Shown here: in pieces, positions 1-8,579 of the stretch
Layout: every line of letters begins with the position of its first letter
How positions within the stretch are numbered: position 1 is the first letter of the stretch
Origin: Alphaproteobacteria bacterium
GTDB lineage: Bacteria; Pseudomonadota; Alphaproteobacteria; SMXQ01
DNA: 52,591 nt
Direction: 5' to 3'
NCBI GenBank assembly: GCA_030831315.1
Contig: JAURLI010000029.1
Coordinates: 1-52,591 of the forward strand
Position numbers and translations under genes: made by a program
Notes under the pieces: generated by a model
What the model was told of the DNA's origin: nothing
Seen by the model: only the letters and a program-made list of their open reading frames with translations
The model's database searches: none

Positions 1-26
1 CCCCGCCCCGAACGATCGGCGCCGGA

Positions 27-839
27 TTACTGGCGCTCGCGCACGGCCAGAAGCGTGTAGTCGGGATCGGACATGAAGAATTCCCCGTAAGGACACTGCT
101 TCTTCAGAAGCGCCAGCCGGTTGCCGCCTTCCTTGCCGCGCCCGAAAGGAACGGGGTTGAGCACGGGGTTGATGTCCACCGCCTCTTCCAGATCCGCCTT
201 CAGCTTGTCGATGCTTTCGACCGTAAAGCCGATGTGATCGATCGAGGGCAGAAGGATGTTCTGCTGGACGTAGTTGCGGATATCCCAGGGAATGATCACC
301 AGCGTCACGTGCCCGTCGGTCAAGTAGTGATTGGGATCGCCCGCTGCGGCATTCTGCGGCGTCAGTTCGAAAACATCCGTGTAGAAACGCGCCATCTCGT
401 CGGGGTGAACGGTGCGGATGGCGATGTGGCTGATGTAGCGGCTCTGCGCGTCGCCCGTGTTCTCGGTATAGACATGGGCGAGGTTCTTCGAATCGGCCTG
501 TGACAGATCGAAGACGTTGCCGTCGGGATCGTTCGCCGTCACCGCCGCGAAGGGCCGCGTCGAAGGCCGGTCGATCCAGTGCGCGCCCGGGTACTTCGAC
601 CGCATCCGGTCATAGACCGTTTCCATGCTGGCGACCTGAATGCCGAAATGATCGAGGCCGGCGCCACGGCCCGCCTTGCGCGGGTTGATGTTGAAGCCGA
701 CATAGCCGTCGCCGACCGTGACCGCGCGGCCCGAGCGCAGCTTGGGCGAGGTCTTCATGCCGAAGACGGTTTCGTAGAATTTGCCAAGCAGCGCGTATTT
801 CTCGCTGCAGGCGGCGACGTGATTGATTTTCGCGAACAT
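27..839 (-). CDS. VOC-family protein with two vicinal-oxygen-chelate domains
   Basis: A 270-residue protein of two VOC (glyoxalase/extradiol-dioxygenase fold) modules, about residues 3-115 and 134-265. Each opens with the typical strand-His-helix pattern (NHVA, His7; SHIAI, His138) and has a second His near mid-module (LDHFGIQV, His64; IDHIGFTV, His202). Module 1 ends in DPDGNVFDL, where Asp111 takes the usual Glu ligand position. Module 2 has DPDYTLLAV, with no acidic residue there, so the modules may differ in metal binding. Two-module VOC proteins include ring-cleavage dioxygenases and non-catalytic relatives; the substrate cannot be read from sequence. The hydrolase gene downstream on the same strand and the MFS transporter suggest a small catabolic locus, which is inference. 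Confidence 0.85.
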   Translation of the reverse strand: MFAKINHVAACSEKYALLGKFYETVFGMKTSPKLRSGRAVTVGDGYVGFNINPRKAGRGAGLDHFGIQVASMETVYDRMRSKYPGAHWIDRPSTRPFAAVTANDPDGNVFDLSQADSKNLAHVYTENTGDAQSRYISHIAIRTVHPDEMARFYTDVFELTPQNAAAGDPNHYLTDGHVTLVIIPWDIRNYVQQNILLPSIDHIGFTVESIDKLKADLEEAVDINPVLNPVPFGRGKEGGNRLALLKKQCPYGEFFMSDPDYTLLAVRERQ

Positions 840-935
840 GGCGTCCTCCGTGGATTATTCCCCGCCCGGGTTTTCTTTTCATTCTCGTACCGCCGACCGC
901 GGGCGTCCAGCGCCCAATAGGTCGGACAGCCGGGC

Positions 936-1778
936 CTACGGGACCAAGGCTTTGCGCAGGAAATCGAGGAGTTCCGGGGCCACCGTGACGTTGGGCTCTT
1001 CGTCCACGCGCCGGCGCTTGGGATCGCCCGCCACGAAGGTGAACCAGGAATGGCCGGCACCCGGGATGGGCAAGGCCCGAACATCGGCCCCCTTGTCGCG
1101 CAACAGGGCGAGGAAGCGTTCTGACTGCGGATGCGGCACCCGCGTGTCCTGATCGCCGTAGATGATGAAATATTTTGCCGCAGGCTTGGCCGCAAGGCGC
1201 TGCAGGCGATGATAGGGAGAGAAACTCTCGTACTCGTCCTTCATCTCCCCATAAGGCCTTCCCATCAGGCTGACGACGGGATCGTCGGTGCGCCTGGGCG
1301 GCTGGGTCGTGCGCCACCATTCGGGCAAATCATAGATGCCATAGACGCCGACCACGGTACGGATGAGTTTCGCCGTCCGCTCATCAAGCGACAGCATGGC
1401 GGCCATGTGGCCGCCTGCCGAATCGCCGATGGTGCCGATGCGCGCGGGATCGATGCGAAGCTCCGATGCATGGGCCAGCATCCAGTCGAGCGCGCCGCAG
1501 ACGTCTTCCCAGACCCCGGGCCAGGCCGGGCTGACATCGCTGGTCAGGCGGTAGTTGACCGCGACCACGGCGAAGCCGCGTTCGGCCAGCCACGGGCCCC
1601 AGCTCTGGTATTGCCGTTGCGAGCCGTGCTGCCAGGCGCCGCCATGCAGGCAGAAAAGGGCCGGATGCGGCCCAGCCCCCGCCGGCAGATAGGCATCGAG
1701 ACAAAGATTGCGCCCGGGCCCGCCGCCATAGGGCAGATCGAGCCGGACCTCAACACCGCTTTCGTTTTCCGTCGCCAT
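936..1778 (-). CDS. alpha/beta hydrolase, carboxylesterase/lipase type
   Basis: A 280-residue serine hydrolase of the hormone-sensitive-lipase/BD-FAE-like group. Visible are the oxyanion-hole motif HGGAW (45-49), the nucleophile elbow GDSAGG (Ser120), the acid in GDQDTRV (Asp211) and the catalytic His in GAGHSWF (His243). No signal peptide is seen, so it is probably cytoplasmic. The reading frame is open further upstream to 1919, but that would overlap the divergent transporter gene. The ATG at 1778 follows a G-rich Shine-Dalgarno-like stretch and starts a family-length protein. It probably hydrolyses a small ester. Confidence 0.85.
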   Translation of the reverse strand: MATENESGVEVRLDLPYGGGPGRNLCLDAYLPAGAGPHPALFCLHGGAWQHGSQRQYQSWGPWLAERGFAVVAVNYRLTSDVSPAWPGVWEDVCGALDWMLAHASELRIDPARIGTIGDSAGGHMAAMLSLDERTAKLIRTVVGVYGIYDLPEWWRTTQPPRRTDDPVVSLMGRPYGEMKDEYESFSPYHRLQRLAAKPAAKYFIIYGDQDTRVPHPQSERFLALLRDKGADVRALPIPGAGHSWFTFVAGDPKRRRVDEEPNVTVAPELLDFLRKALVP

Positions 1779-1900
1779 GCAAACCCCCCATGCACCTGAG
1801 CTGCAAGAATAGCGGTCCTGCGGCGAAATCCGAAATGCTACAGTAAACGCCAGTCCCCCAGCCGGTCCCCGCGCCGCAAGAAGCGCGTTCGAGACAAAAG

Positions 1901-3061
1901 ATGAAACTGCCGTCCACACCCCTTCTCGTCCTTTTCGTGCTCATGTTCCTGAAGCAGTTCGGCAACGGCATGGTCTGGTCGATGATCGCCGTTTATGGCG
2001 CCAGCCTCGGCGCGAGTGCCGCGGTCATCGGGCTGATGGTTTCGGCTTTCGGCGGGGCGCGGCTTCTGGTCAATATCCCGGCGGGCTACGCTTCCGAGAA
2101 ATTCGGACGGCGGCGCATGATGAGCCTCGGCTGCATCGCCACGGCAATCGCCTCCTTCGGGGTGGCGGCGACTTCAAGCGTCAGCGCCTTCTTCATCTGC
2201 CTCCTGTTCATGGGCATCGCGTCGTCCACGGTGATCACCTCGGCACTCGCGTCTGTGGCCGATCTCGGCGAGCCGGGGCGGCGGCTGCAGGACATGTCGA
2301 TGTACCAGGGCGCCAATGTCATCGGCACCAGCCTTGGCCCGGCGATGGGCGGGCTGGCGGCCGGGTTCTGGGGAATCGGCGCGGCGTTCTTCGCCAACGG
2401 CATCATCGCGCTGATCGGCGTGCTGGCCTTCGCGCTCATGCCGTGGCCCAAGGCTGCGGAGAAAACGGAAGGCGAGCGGCCGGTGCCGGTACGCCTGACG
2501 ACGCTGGCGAAGGAAGGCTTCTACATCGGCCTGATCTGCTTCAGCCTGTTCTACGTGCGCACGGCGTCAAACTGGATTCTGATGCCGCTGATCGCGCAGA
2601 CGAAGTTCCAGATGAGTCTCTCCACCATCGGCCTGATCCTGACCAGCGGCGCACTCGCCAACCTGAGCGTCCTGTTTTTCACGCCCATGCTCGCACGCAT
2701 CTTCGGCCGCGTGCCGGTGATCGTGTTGTCATGCATCCTGACGCTGGCCGCCTGCGCCGTACTGGCGGTGGGCGACCAGGCGGAACTCATCTGGGTGAGC
2801 GCAATCCTGTTCGGCATCGGCGGCGGCGTGGCGTTTCCCAACATCACGGCCTATGCCGCGGACAAGGCGCCCGCCAACCAGCGCGGCCCGGTCATGGGCC
2901 TGCTGCGCACCGCACAGGACCTGGCGCTGATCCTCGGCCCCTTCGTCACGGGCCTGCTGGCCGATCACCTCGGCCTCGGCTTCCAGGGCGGGCTGTTCGG
3001 CTGCCTCGTGCTGCTGACGCTCGCCACCATCGCCTTCGGCTGGCGGGCGCGCGGCATTTAG
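1901..3061 (+). CDS. MFS transporter
   Basis: A 386-residue inner-membrane protein with about 12 hydrophobic segments in two bundles of six. The MFS signature between TM2 and TM3 is present (GYASEKFGRRR, residues 62-72). It is divergent from the esterase gene and convergent with the MetE-like gene. The hydrophobic N-terminus starts at once after the ATG. The substrate is not identifiable; drug:proton antiporters and organic-acid uptake carriers both look like this. Neighbouring VOC and esterase genes suggest uptake or efflux of an organic compound. Confidence 0.85.
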   Translation: MKLPSTPLLVLFVLMFLKQFGNGMVWSMIAVYGASLGASAAVIGLMVSAFGGARLLVNIPAGYASEKFGRRRMMSLGCIATAIASFGVAATSSVSAFFICLLFMGIASSTVITSALASVADLGEPGRRLQDMSMYQGANVIGTSLGPAMGGLAAGFWGIGAAFFANGIIALIGVLAFALMPWPKAAEKTEGERPVPVRLTTLAKEGFYIGLICFSLFYVRTASNWILMPLIAQTKFQMSLSTIGLILTSGALANLSVLFFTPMLARIFGRVPVIVLSCILTLAACAVLAVGDQAELIWVSAILFGIGGGVAFPNITAYAADKAPANQRGPVMGLLRTAQDLALILGPFVTGLLADHLGLGFQGGLFGCLVLLTLATIAFGWRARGI

Positions 3062-3070
3062 CCGGAACGA

Positions 3071-4215
3071 CTAATTCTGCCAGACCTTGCGCGCCGTCTC
3101 GACCATGACCTCGAGCTTGCGCTTCTGGTCGTCGGGGCTGACGAGGTTGCCGATGACGTCCGACGCAAAACCGCACTGCGGGCTGAGCGCCAGCTGGTCG
3201 AGCGGGATGTACTTGGCGGCTTCGTCGATGCGTGCCCGCAGGTCATCGACCTTTTCAAGGGTCGGCGTCTTGGTCGTGATCAGGCCGAGCACGACCATCT
3301 TGCCCTTCGGCACGAAACGCAGCGGCGCGAAGCTGCCGGCGCGCGGCGTGTCGTATTCGAGCAGGAAACGGTCGTGTGGGAGCTCGTTGAACAGCCGCTC
3401 GGCGATAGCATCATAGGTGCCCTCGCGGTGCCACATGCTGCGCTGGTTGCCGGGCAGAGATGGATACCGAAGGTTACGCCGGGGAAGCCCTTGACCACAT
3501 CGGCCTCGGCCTTGAGCGAGCGGGCAAAGTTCTGCATCGGATCTTCGCCGCGCTTGCGCATCTCCTCCATCGACGGCTCATCGACATAGGCCGTGAAGCC
3601 CGGCGCGTCGATATGCACGTACCTGCACCCCGCATCGACGAGGCTGCTGACGATGGTGCGCTCGATGGCGACGACGTCGGCGAGGAAGTCGTCCATGCCC
3701 TTGTAGACGGCGGTGGAGTTTTCATAGGCGAAGCGCTGGGAAATGCGGTCGGGGCCGATCAGCGAGACCTTGGCAGGCGTCTTGGCGATTTTCGACACCG
3801 CCTTGTATTCGTCGAGCGGGATGTTGCGCACCAGCTTCAGGCGGCTGACCACCGGGCGGCGGTGGGACACCGCGGTGCCGTGGCCGCCCAGTTCCGGAAT
3901 TTCCCAGCGCTGGCCGGGGGCCGAGCCCTCGACGCGGCGTTCATAGGTGCGAAGGGTGGTGGCCGCGGCATCGAAGCCCTCGACCGCGGAGCCGAAGCTT
4001 TCCTGGAAATTGAGGCGGCGCATCTCGCCGTCGGTCAGCACGTCGAGGCCGACCGATTCTTGCAGGGCCACGGCCTCGGCCACGGCGCGCTCTTCGAGCG
4101 CCTTGAATTCGGCGGCCGAAAGCTTGCCTTCGTCGAGCTTTTCGCGGCCCTCCTTCAGGTAAGCGGGGCGCAGCAAGCTGCCGACGACGTCGGTGCGGAT
4201 CTTGTTAAGCGACAT
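3071..4215 (-). pseudogene. cobalamin-independent methionine synthase (MetE C-terminal-like) family gene, frameshifted
   Basis: Two overlapping frames together make one ~381-residue protein of the UroD/MetE-like family. The N-terminal frame (from ATG 4215) begins with IRTVVGSLLRP-type sequence and runs well to GIHLC, then becomes nonsense. The continuation MWHREGTYDAIAERLF is in another frame and ends at 3071. Around 3450-3456 the minus strand reads TGCCCGGCAACCAG where one extra base (TGC CGC GGC AAC CAG) would give HLCRGNQRSMWHREG. All four zinc ligands of the MetE fold are kept across the break: His and Cys of HLC, Glu of LLEYD and Cys of SPQCGF. It is therefore either a very recent pseudogene or a one-base sequence error. 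Family members without the N-terminal MetE half often act in methyl transfer other than main methionine synthesis. Confidence 0.8.
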
Positions 4216-4795
4216 GAACTCTTATCTCCCTGCCTGAATGGGGTTTTGCCGGTTTCGGCAGACCATAAATGATCTTTCCGAAAATCGGGATTTTTGTTGG
4301 GCGCAATTCGGGCCGAATAAGGCGGGAAGGAAATGGCGGCGGAGATCGGCTTCGGACCCAGCCGGGAGCGCGGGCGGGAAGGAAATGGCGGTGCTGCCAG
4401 TCCGGGGCGAACCGCTCTCCGGCCAAATTCCCTGATAACAGGGAAAATACAGGGAATTTTGCCAAAAACGGTGGCTAGCCGCTGGGTTTGGCCCTCATTA
4501 TCCGAAGATTTCAAGAGCTTGTCACTGAAGTCCCTACAAACTTATCAAGGAATTCTAGGCGGACCCATGAGCAGCGTCGGCTTTGTATTCTGCGGTGCCC
4601 TCTTAGTTTAGCGCCGAAGGGCAGACAGTGCCTAATTAGAAAAGCTTTGAAGTCATCTTCACTGCGTAGATGCCATCGCTTTTGTCAAGTTGGCATGTTA
4701 GCTTTCGCGGGTAACGATAACCCATGCGATTAGCTGCTTAATTATTGGTTACGCCGGCCCGATGCCACTTTTACCGAACGTCAGTTAAGCGCAGA
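4216..4795. other. non-coding flank with small repeats, gene-free
   Basis: About 580 bp with no convincing gene; short open frames here show neither domains nor ribosome-binding sites. It holds a duplicated 19-bp block (GGCGGGAAGGAAATGGCGG) near 4321 and 4373 and a nested inverted repeat at 4425-4459 (annotated separately). Composition drops from the GC-rich host level to AT-richer DNA near 4490, which marks the left limit of accessory DNA. Confidence 0.5.
4425..4459. repeat. nested inverted repeat AAATTCCCTG / CAGGGAATTT
   Basis: A perfect 10-bp outer inverted repeat (4425-4434 with 4450-4459) encloses a second CAGGGAA at 4439-4445 that can pair with the same left arm (TTCCCTG-ATAA-CAGGGAA). 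Two alternative hairpins compete for one arm. It lies just before the composition change at the edge of accessory DNA. It could be a dispersed palindromic repeat or a recombination scar; no function is known to me. Confidence 0.55.
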
Positions 4796-4876
4796 TGATA
4801 GAGCCGGTTTTGAACCTACGACTTTCAGGTTATGAACTCGTCCCAGGCTGGTTTCTCCCAACTACGCCAAACTCCA
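4796..4876 (-). pseudogene. degenerate tRNA-Met(CAU)-like relic
   Basis: Read on the minus strand, 81 nt resemble a bacterial initiator-type tRNA: a CCAGCCTGG block, an anticodon-loop-like TTCATAA with anticodon CAU, then GTCGTAGGTTCAAAACC, close to the variable loop and T arm of initiator tRNA. The ends TGGAGTT and GGCTCTA pair as a 7-bp acceptor-like stem only with several G-U pairs. The 3' end reads TCA instead of CCA and the anticodon stem is weak. I take it as a decayed tRNA or tRNA fragment brought by an old integration, not a working gene. Confidence 0.4.
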
Positions 4877-4920
4877 GGGGGTAATTTTTTTGCATGCCTT
4901 CTTGCATTCCGGCTAGCAAT

Positions 4921-7361
4921 TTACTTCCTCGCACCCGCGCGCCGACGCATAGCAAGAGCCTCAACAGTTAGCTTGCCCTGGCGAACGACACGATCTTTTA
5001 ATTGGACGGAAGCGAAAGGAAGAATCTCGCATTTCTCTATGCTAGCAACAAAGCTCTGAAGCACGCCCAATCTGCGATCCAGAGCAATTGTCGGCCCAGA
5101 CAATTTTTTTAAAAACTCGATTAAAGGTTCTGCCACGCAGTCAAAGCGAAATTTATTATAGTCGCGGTTCACCTTTCTAAAAAAGTCAATGATCGGCTTA
5201 TCCATATCGAGGTGATTAGCCATTTCAATAATTTTGAAGCCGTTCGAACGACAGTATCCAAGAGTTCTATCGATATTAGCTGGGGTTTCATAACCTATAA
5301 ATGCTTCTACGCAGCATTGAAATGCTTTCTGATAAAAATCTAAGGCGTCAGTGTAGTTTGTTTTTTCTTCTCCTTTCGCTTTAGAGTGGTAGGCCCAGCC
5401 TTTACGCCCCCAAAACTCCGCTTTCATAGCCGGTTTATAGGTCTTTCCAGTTATAACTGCATCGCAAATTTTCAGTAAGTTATCATATCCATATCCAGAA
5501 TGACGCTCCATATTCGCCCAGGCGCGCATAAAATCAGCGCTTTCGTAATTCATCTTTAGGCAATCTTCAAAATCCTCTCTTGCTTCTGAAATCTTCGGAG
5601 GTACCTGCTGCGAAGCTACGTAGCCGCGTATCGCTCGGAATCGCGGATGTTCAGTTACATCCGGACTAAAACTGCCGCTAAAGCGCGACCATGCATCTTG
5701 AGTACGGTCCCGCCAGAGGTCATCACGGACGAGTCGTTCTAGGGCCGCTATTTCTTTATTCTCTGGCTGTTTTCCACGAACGTAAGACTTAGCTCGCTCT
5801 CGCAAAGACGGATAAAATTCAAGGCTCTTAGATTTTTGAGAAAGGAATTTCCGTGTTACTGGGTTTAACGAATACTCAGTCTCACCATCAGACTTATTAC
5901 TTACAGTTAAAAATATCTCGTATACAGCGCCGATAGAATCAGAGACGTCGCTTGGGTCATGTCGCACAATGACTTCTATGTCTTTCTGTTCGACTGGTTT
6001 CCCCAACAGTTCTAAAGTAGCGAGTAGATACCGAGCCTTATTATTTGCCGGCAATGCGTCGTATTCTCTCTGAAAAAGATACTCTCTTGCGGATGCACCC
6101 CCATGAGAATTAAACGAATCAAGTGCCCTTTTATATGATCCAGTGGTACGGCGAAGGGCTATTATAGTCTCGATAATAAGTGGTATGCCCTGAGAGATGG
6201 TAAATAGTTCACTATCAATAAATTTCGTTTCCGGCACCGGTAGTTTAAACTGCTCGCAACAACGTTTGACAAATTCAATGTACTCGTCCTCTTTCCGGAG
6301 CCCTCTGACCTCTATTGCATTTTCGAGCGAAGCCGATGGCGCTCCTCTTTGTGTATAGAGCAATCGACTTCCGGTATTGGAGCGAATGACGGACCGATAC
6401 AAGAAATCCAGACCTCCCGATTCTCCCTTGGTTGTTAGGGTGTCAATGTCATCGATGACCAAAAAAATAGAGCTTGTGTTTAATAGCTCTGAAACTCCTT
6501 CTTTTAATTTTTCTAACGGCCAATCATAGATGTTTTCAGATGTGGTATAAGTACAGTGTTTTAGGAGCGCCTGACACAGCCCTTGAAAGTCCTGAAAATC
6601 GTTTTCGAGAAATTTCTCTTGATTTCCTGAAGTCGGATTAAGACGCAATTCTTTTGCGCTTAAGTAGACGATTTGGTGGAACGCATTACTTCCCCGTGTA
6701 CATAAATCTCTGCCCAAACTTTGCAAAATACGGGCAAATTCAAAAGCAATTGTGCTTTTCCCGCTCCCGCCAGGCCCATACAAGAACTTTCTCGGCTCAT
6801 CTTCACGCGCGAGCCAATAGAGTAAATCGCGTAGGACAGAGACTCGTCCGACGAATGTTTTTATGGTGGCCGGATTTGGGGGGAGATTCGCCGGCAAGTA
6901 AATGCTGTTAGAGGTCTCCTCATTTTCACTTTCGTGACGGGGGCCAAAAACAAAGGGAATATCTTTGCTTTGGGCTTCGAGAACCTCGTGCCCACACCGA
7001 AACCATAATGTCTGTGCAGAATAATCTCCAATTGCTTTTTTCGGCACTATTGGGGGAACGTTAACAGGCCTCTTAGGGACCAATAACAGGTCGACTTTTT
7101 CTGCTCTGGATGTCTCGACTTGCCGGAGTTTGCAATCAATTGACTCATCGAAAATTTCCCGCAGTCGCGTGTTTAATCGTTCAATATTAATTATGGTCTT
7201 GTTATGGCCGGCGGTGCGGAGTGTGTCGTGCACCCCGAAAATAATTACTCCTCCATAGGAGTTATAAAATCCGGAGATAAAAAGGACACAAAAAATGGCT
7301 CAATGTCTTTCGGGAAATCTTCTTCTAGGATATAAGATTTTATCAAATCATTCGGGTTCAT
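4921..7361 (-). pseudogene. STAND-class P-loop ATPase with AlbA_2-like N-terminus, frame break near the 5' end
   Basis: The main frame (4921-7233, 770 codons from GTG) has a STAND/NB-ARC-like NTPase: FVGR (127-130), Walker A GPGGSGKST (153-161), Walker B FLVIDDID (257-264), and a GIP motif (349-351) in the helical subdomain, followed by ~400 helical, TPR-like residues. Just upstream in the same frame lies GGVIIFGVHDT, typical of the AlbA_2/Schlafen-like fold, but without a start codon. A well-formed start (ATG 7361, with GGGAG 8-12 nt before it) opens another frame encoding ~32 residues of matching N-terminus and stops at TAA just after the match. A -1 shift around 7262-7285 would join them. 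Either the gene is damaged, or translation restarts at GTG 7233 and the effector domain is lost. STAND proteins with such effectors are often phage-defence sensors. Base composition is far below that of the host genes. Confidence 0.65.
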
Positions 7362-7855
7362 TCAGCTTCTCCCGGTCCAATTGCTTATCAGGTGAAAACA
7401 GATGCTCGCTGATAGGAACCAACGCAATTATGGTACACGGTCGGATCATCACCACCACATTGCGGTAACGATGATTGGCTGTGGGCGGGTTGTGTAAGCC
7501 CGAGATGAATTAGAGCCGCTGCAATCACCAAAAAAGGCTTCACGTTGCTTACCTCTGGATGAGGGGGCCAGTCTTAGAAAATGTTTGTTTCAAACCAAAA
7601 TTTTTTCAAGTCATTTGTCTGCATTCTCACTACCGGCTGGATATGGGGGTCCCATTTCTTGAAGTGGGGAGTGCCCCGGGGTGGGGGTCAGGATGGCCGG
7701 TTTTTTGGGGGTGGGACGCCCTGAAATATGACAGGGCTAGCGATGCGTCAGACGAAGAGACGCCGATATCGGGTTAATTCTAGTGTGGGGCTGGATGTGG
7801 GGCCTGAACGGGCCCTCTTTTTTAATATATTAAGAACAGATACTTACAAAAAAGG
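7362..7855. other. gene-free host-side flank of the integrated element
   Basis: About 490 bp between the STAND gene and the 3' half of the split tRNA-Ser. An open frame of 72 codons at 7559-7777 has no ribosome-binding site, no domain and low-complexity Gly/Trp composition, so I do not call it a gene. G-rich runs occur at 7645-7715. A short hairpin with a T run lies at 7800-7823. Nothing else is recognisable. Confidence 0.5.
7800..7823 (+). terminator. possible intrinsic terminator
   Basis: GGGCC (7800-7804) pairs with GGCCC (7811-7815) and is followed by TCTTTTTT. The shape fits a short intrinsic terminator for plus-strand transcription, but no plus-strand gene is seen just upstream, so its target is unclear. 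Confidence 0.35.
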
Positions 7856-7913
7856 TGGCGGTGGGGGTGGGATTCGAACCCACGGTACCCTTACGGGCAC
7901 AACGGTTTTCGAG
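7856..7913 (-). pseudogene. 3' half of a split tRNA-Ser(CGA) gene
   Basis: On the minus strand this runs from the anticodon loop (CTCGAAA, anticodon CGA) through the long class-II variable arm (TGCCCGTAAGGGTA), a perfect T arm (GTGGG-TTCGAAT-CCCAC), the acceptor 3' strand CCCCACC, discriminator G and an encoded CCA, then CCTTTTTT. The 5' half is absent here. It lies at 19720-19761, whose acceptor strand GGTGGGG pairs perfectly with CCCCACC. The two halves joined through the shared core give exactly 90 nt. The gene is therefore cut in its anticodon loop by the element between them and cannot make a tRNA in this state. Confidence 0.9.
7904..7913. other. attachment core, left end of the integrated element
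   Basis: The plus strand reads GGTTTTCGAG (CTCGAAAACC on the tRNA strand). The same 10 bp occur at 19720-19729, and flanking bases differ on both sides. This is the crossover core of the tyrosine integrase within the tRNA-Ser anticodon loop. On the tRNA strand it is bracketed by the inverted repeat ACAACGG / CCGTTGT, the usual layout of core-type integrase binding sites. Confidence 0.85.
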
Positions 7914-7960
7914 GGCGCCGTTGTTCATATAGTATATTGTTTATAATAGTATTTTTTTAT

Positions 7961-7981
7961 TAGTAAGTAGGTTAGTAAGTA
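7961..7981. repeat. integrase arm-type direct repeats, left end
   Basis: Two tandem copies of TAGTAAGTA (TAGTAAGTAGG then TTAGTAAGTA) sit ~50 bp inside the left core. The same motif appears twice ~50 bp inside the right core (19647-19670). Short repeats at both ends at the same distance from the core are what arm-binding domains of tyrosine integrases recognise. Confidence 0.6.
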
Positions 7982-8010
7982 TGTTGAGACCGTTTTATAC
8001 CACCAACCGA

Positions 8011-8025
8011 GGTGTCAGTGACACC
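8011..8025. promoter_or_regulatory. palindrome GGTGTCA-G-TGACACC, operator candidate 1
   Basis: Perfect 7+7 inverted repeat with one central base. It shares the TGTCA/TGACA half-sites with four other palindromes in the element (8205, 15873, 17449, 19607). It lies in the gene-free left end and is probably a regulator binding site. Confidence 0.5.
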
Positions 8026-8204
8026 AAAACGCTCTCGCAAAAAAAGTAAAAAAACTCGTCTGCTAAGTTATCGGAAAATATAGCGTGTTTATAAGCCATT
8101 GTTTTATAGTCCAGATTATCCCTATATTTCGGAAGATATTTGGAATATACTGAATTCATAATCGTTATTTGGGGTTTCGTCTAGTATTCGGCTTCGGCGA
8201 AAAA

Positions 8205-8218
8205 TTGTCAGCTGACAA
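8205..8218. promoter_or_regulatory. palindrome TTGTCAGCTGACAA, operator candidate 2
   Basis: Perfect 14-bp palindrome whose sequence is also the centre of the 18-bp palindrome upstream of the integrase. No gene starts nearby; the next start is the HUH protein at 8580. Confidence 0.5.
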
Positions 8219-8448
8219 CTTTTTCCCCCCTTAGCCCAACCCCGCTCCCTCTGCCAAGTCTTCATCCCGACGACTTGCCAGCTGCCAAGCCCAGAACTGG
8301 GTGAGGCGGAACAGCCCCTCTCGTCTCATGTGAGCCAAAAGGGGCAAAGTCACTCCATCGCTAACGGTGCTGTGATTTCGCGGTGCGCCCATGGTGGGCT
8401 CGCCGTTCTTTCTTTTCGCTCTTTGTCATTGTGAAACTTTAGATGTGT

Positions 8449-8486
8449 GGGGCGGAAACTTGTGTTCGAACCAAGTGTTCCGCCCC
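8449..8486. repeat. long hairpin, GGGGCGGAA / TTCCGCCCC
   Basis: A perfect 9-bp outer stem (8449-8457 with 8478-8486) and, after a small internal loop, a 4-bp inner stem (CTTG / CAAG) around a GTTCGAAC loop. No T run follows, so it is not a clear terminator. Position ~95 bp before the HUH-protein gene makes an origin hairpin or an RNA structure in its leader the likeliest uses. Confidence 0.5.
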
Positions 8487-8579
8487 TCTCATCCTTCACT
8501 AAAAAATATTTTTAGTTAGCGCCTAGAACGCATGAGTAACGCTTATAAATAACTTCATAAGGATTTTAGGATTTTGAGT

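Larger units (their letters stand above)
7914..8579. other. structured gene-free left end of the element, possible origin or regulatory region
   Basis: About 660 bp without a gene. It holds, in order: integrase arm-type repeats (7961-7981), a palindrome at 8011-8025, an AT-rich tract (8040-8160), a second palindrome at 8205-8218, a GCCCCT / AGGGGC stem around 8311-8345, a long hairpin (8449-8486) and the inverted repeat CTAAAAA / TTTTTAG near 8502-8518. It lies just upstream of the putative HUH replication protein, so a replication or transfer origin is a reasonable guess, unproven. Confidence 0.45.

Noticed and set aside
7260-7300. Programmed -1 frameshift in the STAND gene
   Set aside because: The nearest slippery run is CTTTTTA, not a proper XXXYYYZ heptamer, and no clear stimulatory structure was found; simple frame damage or internal GTG start is more likely.
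7559-7777. 72-codon open frame left of the tRNA 3' half
   Set aside because: No ribosome site, no domain, low-complexity G-rich DNA.
4216-7855. Including the STAND region in the same integrated element
   Set aside because: It lies outside the left attachment core and beyond the host tRNA 3' half, so it is separate accessory DNA, probably older.
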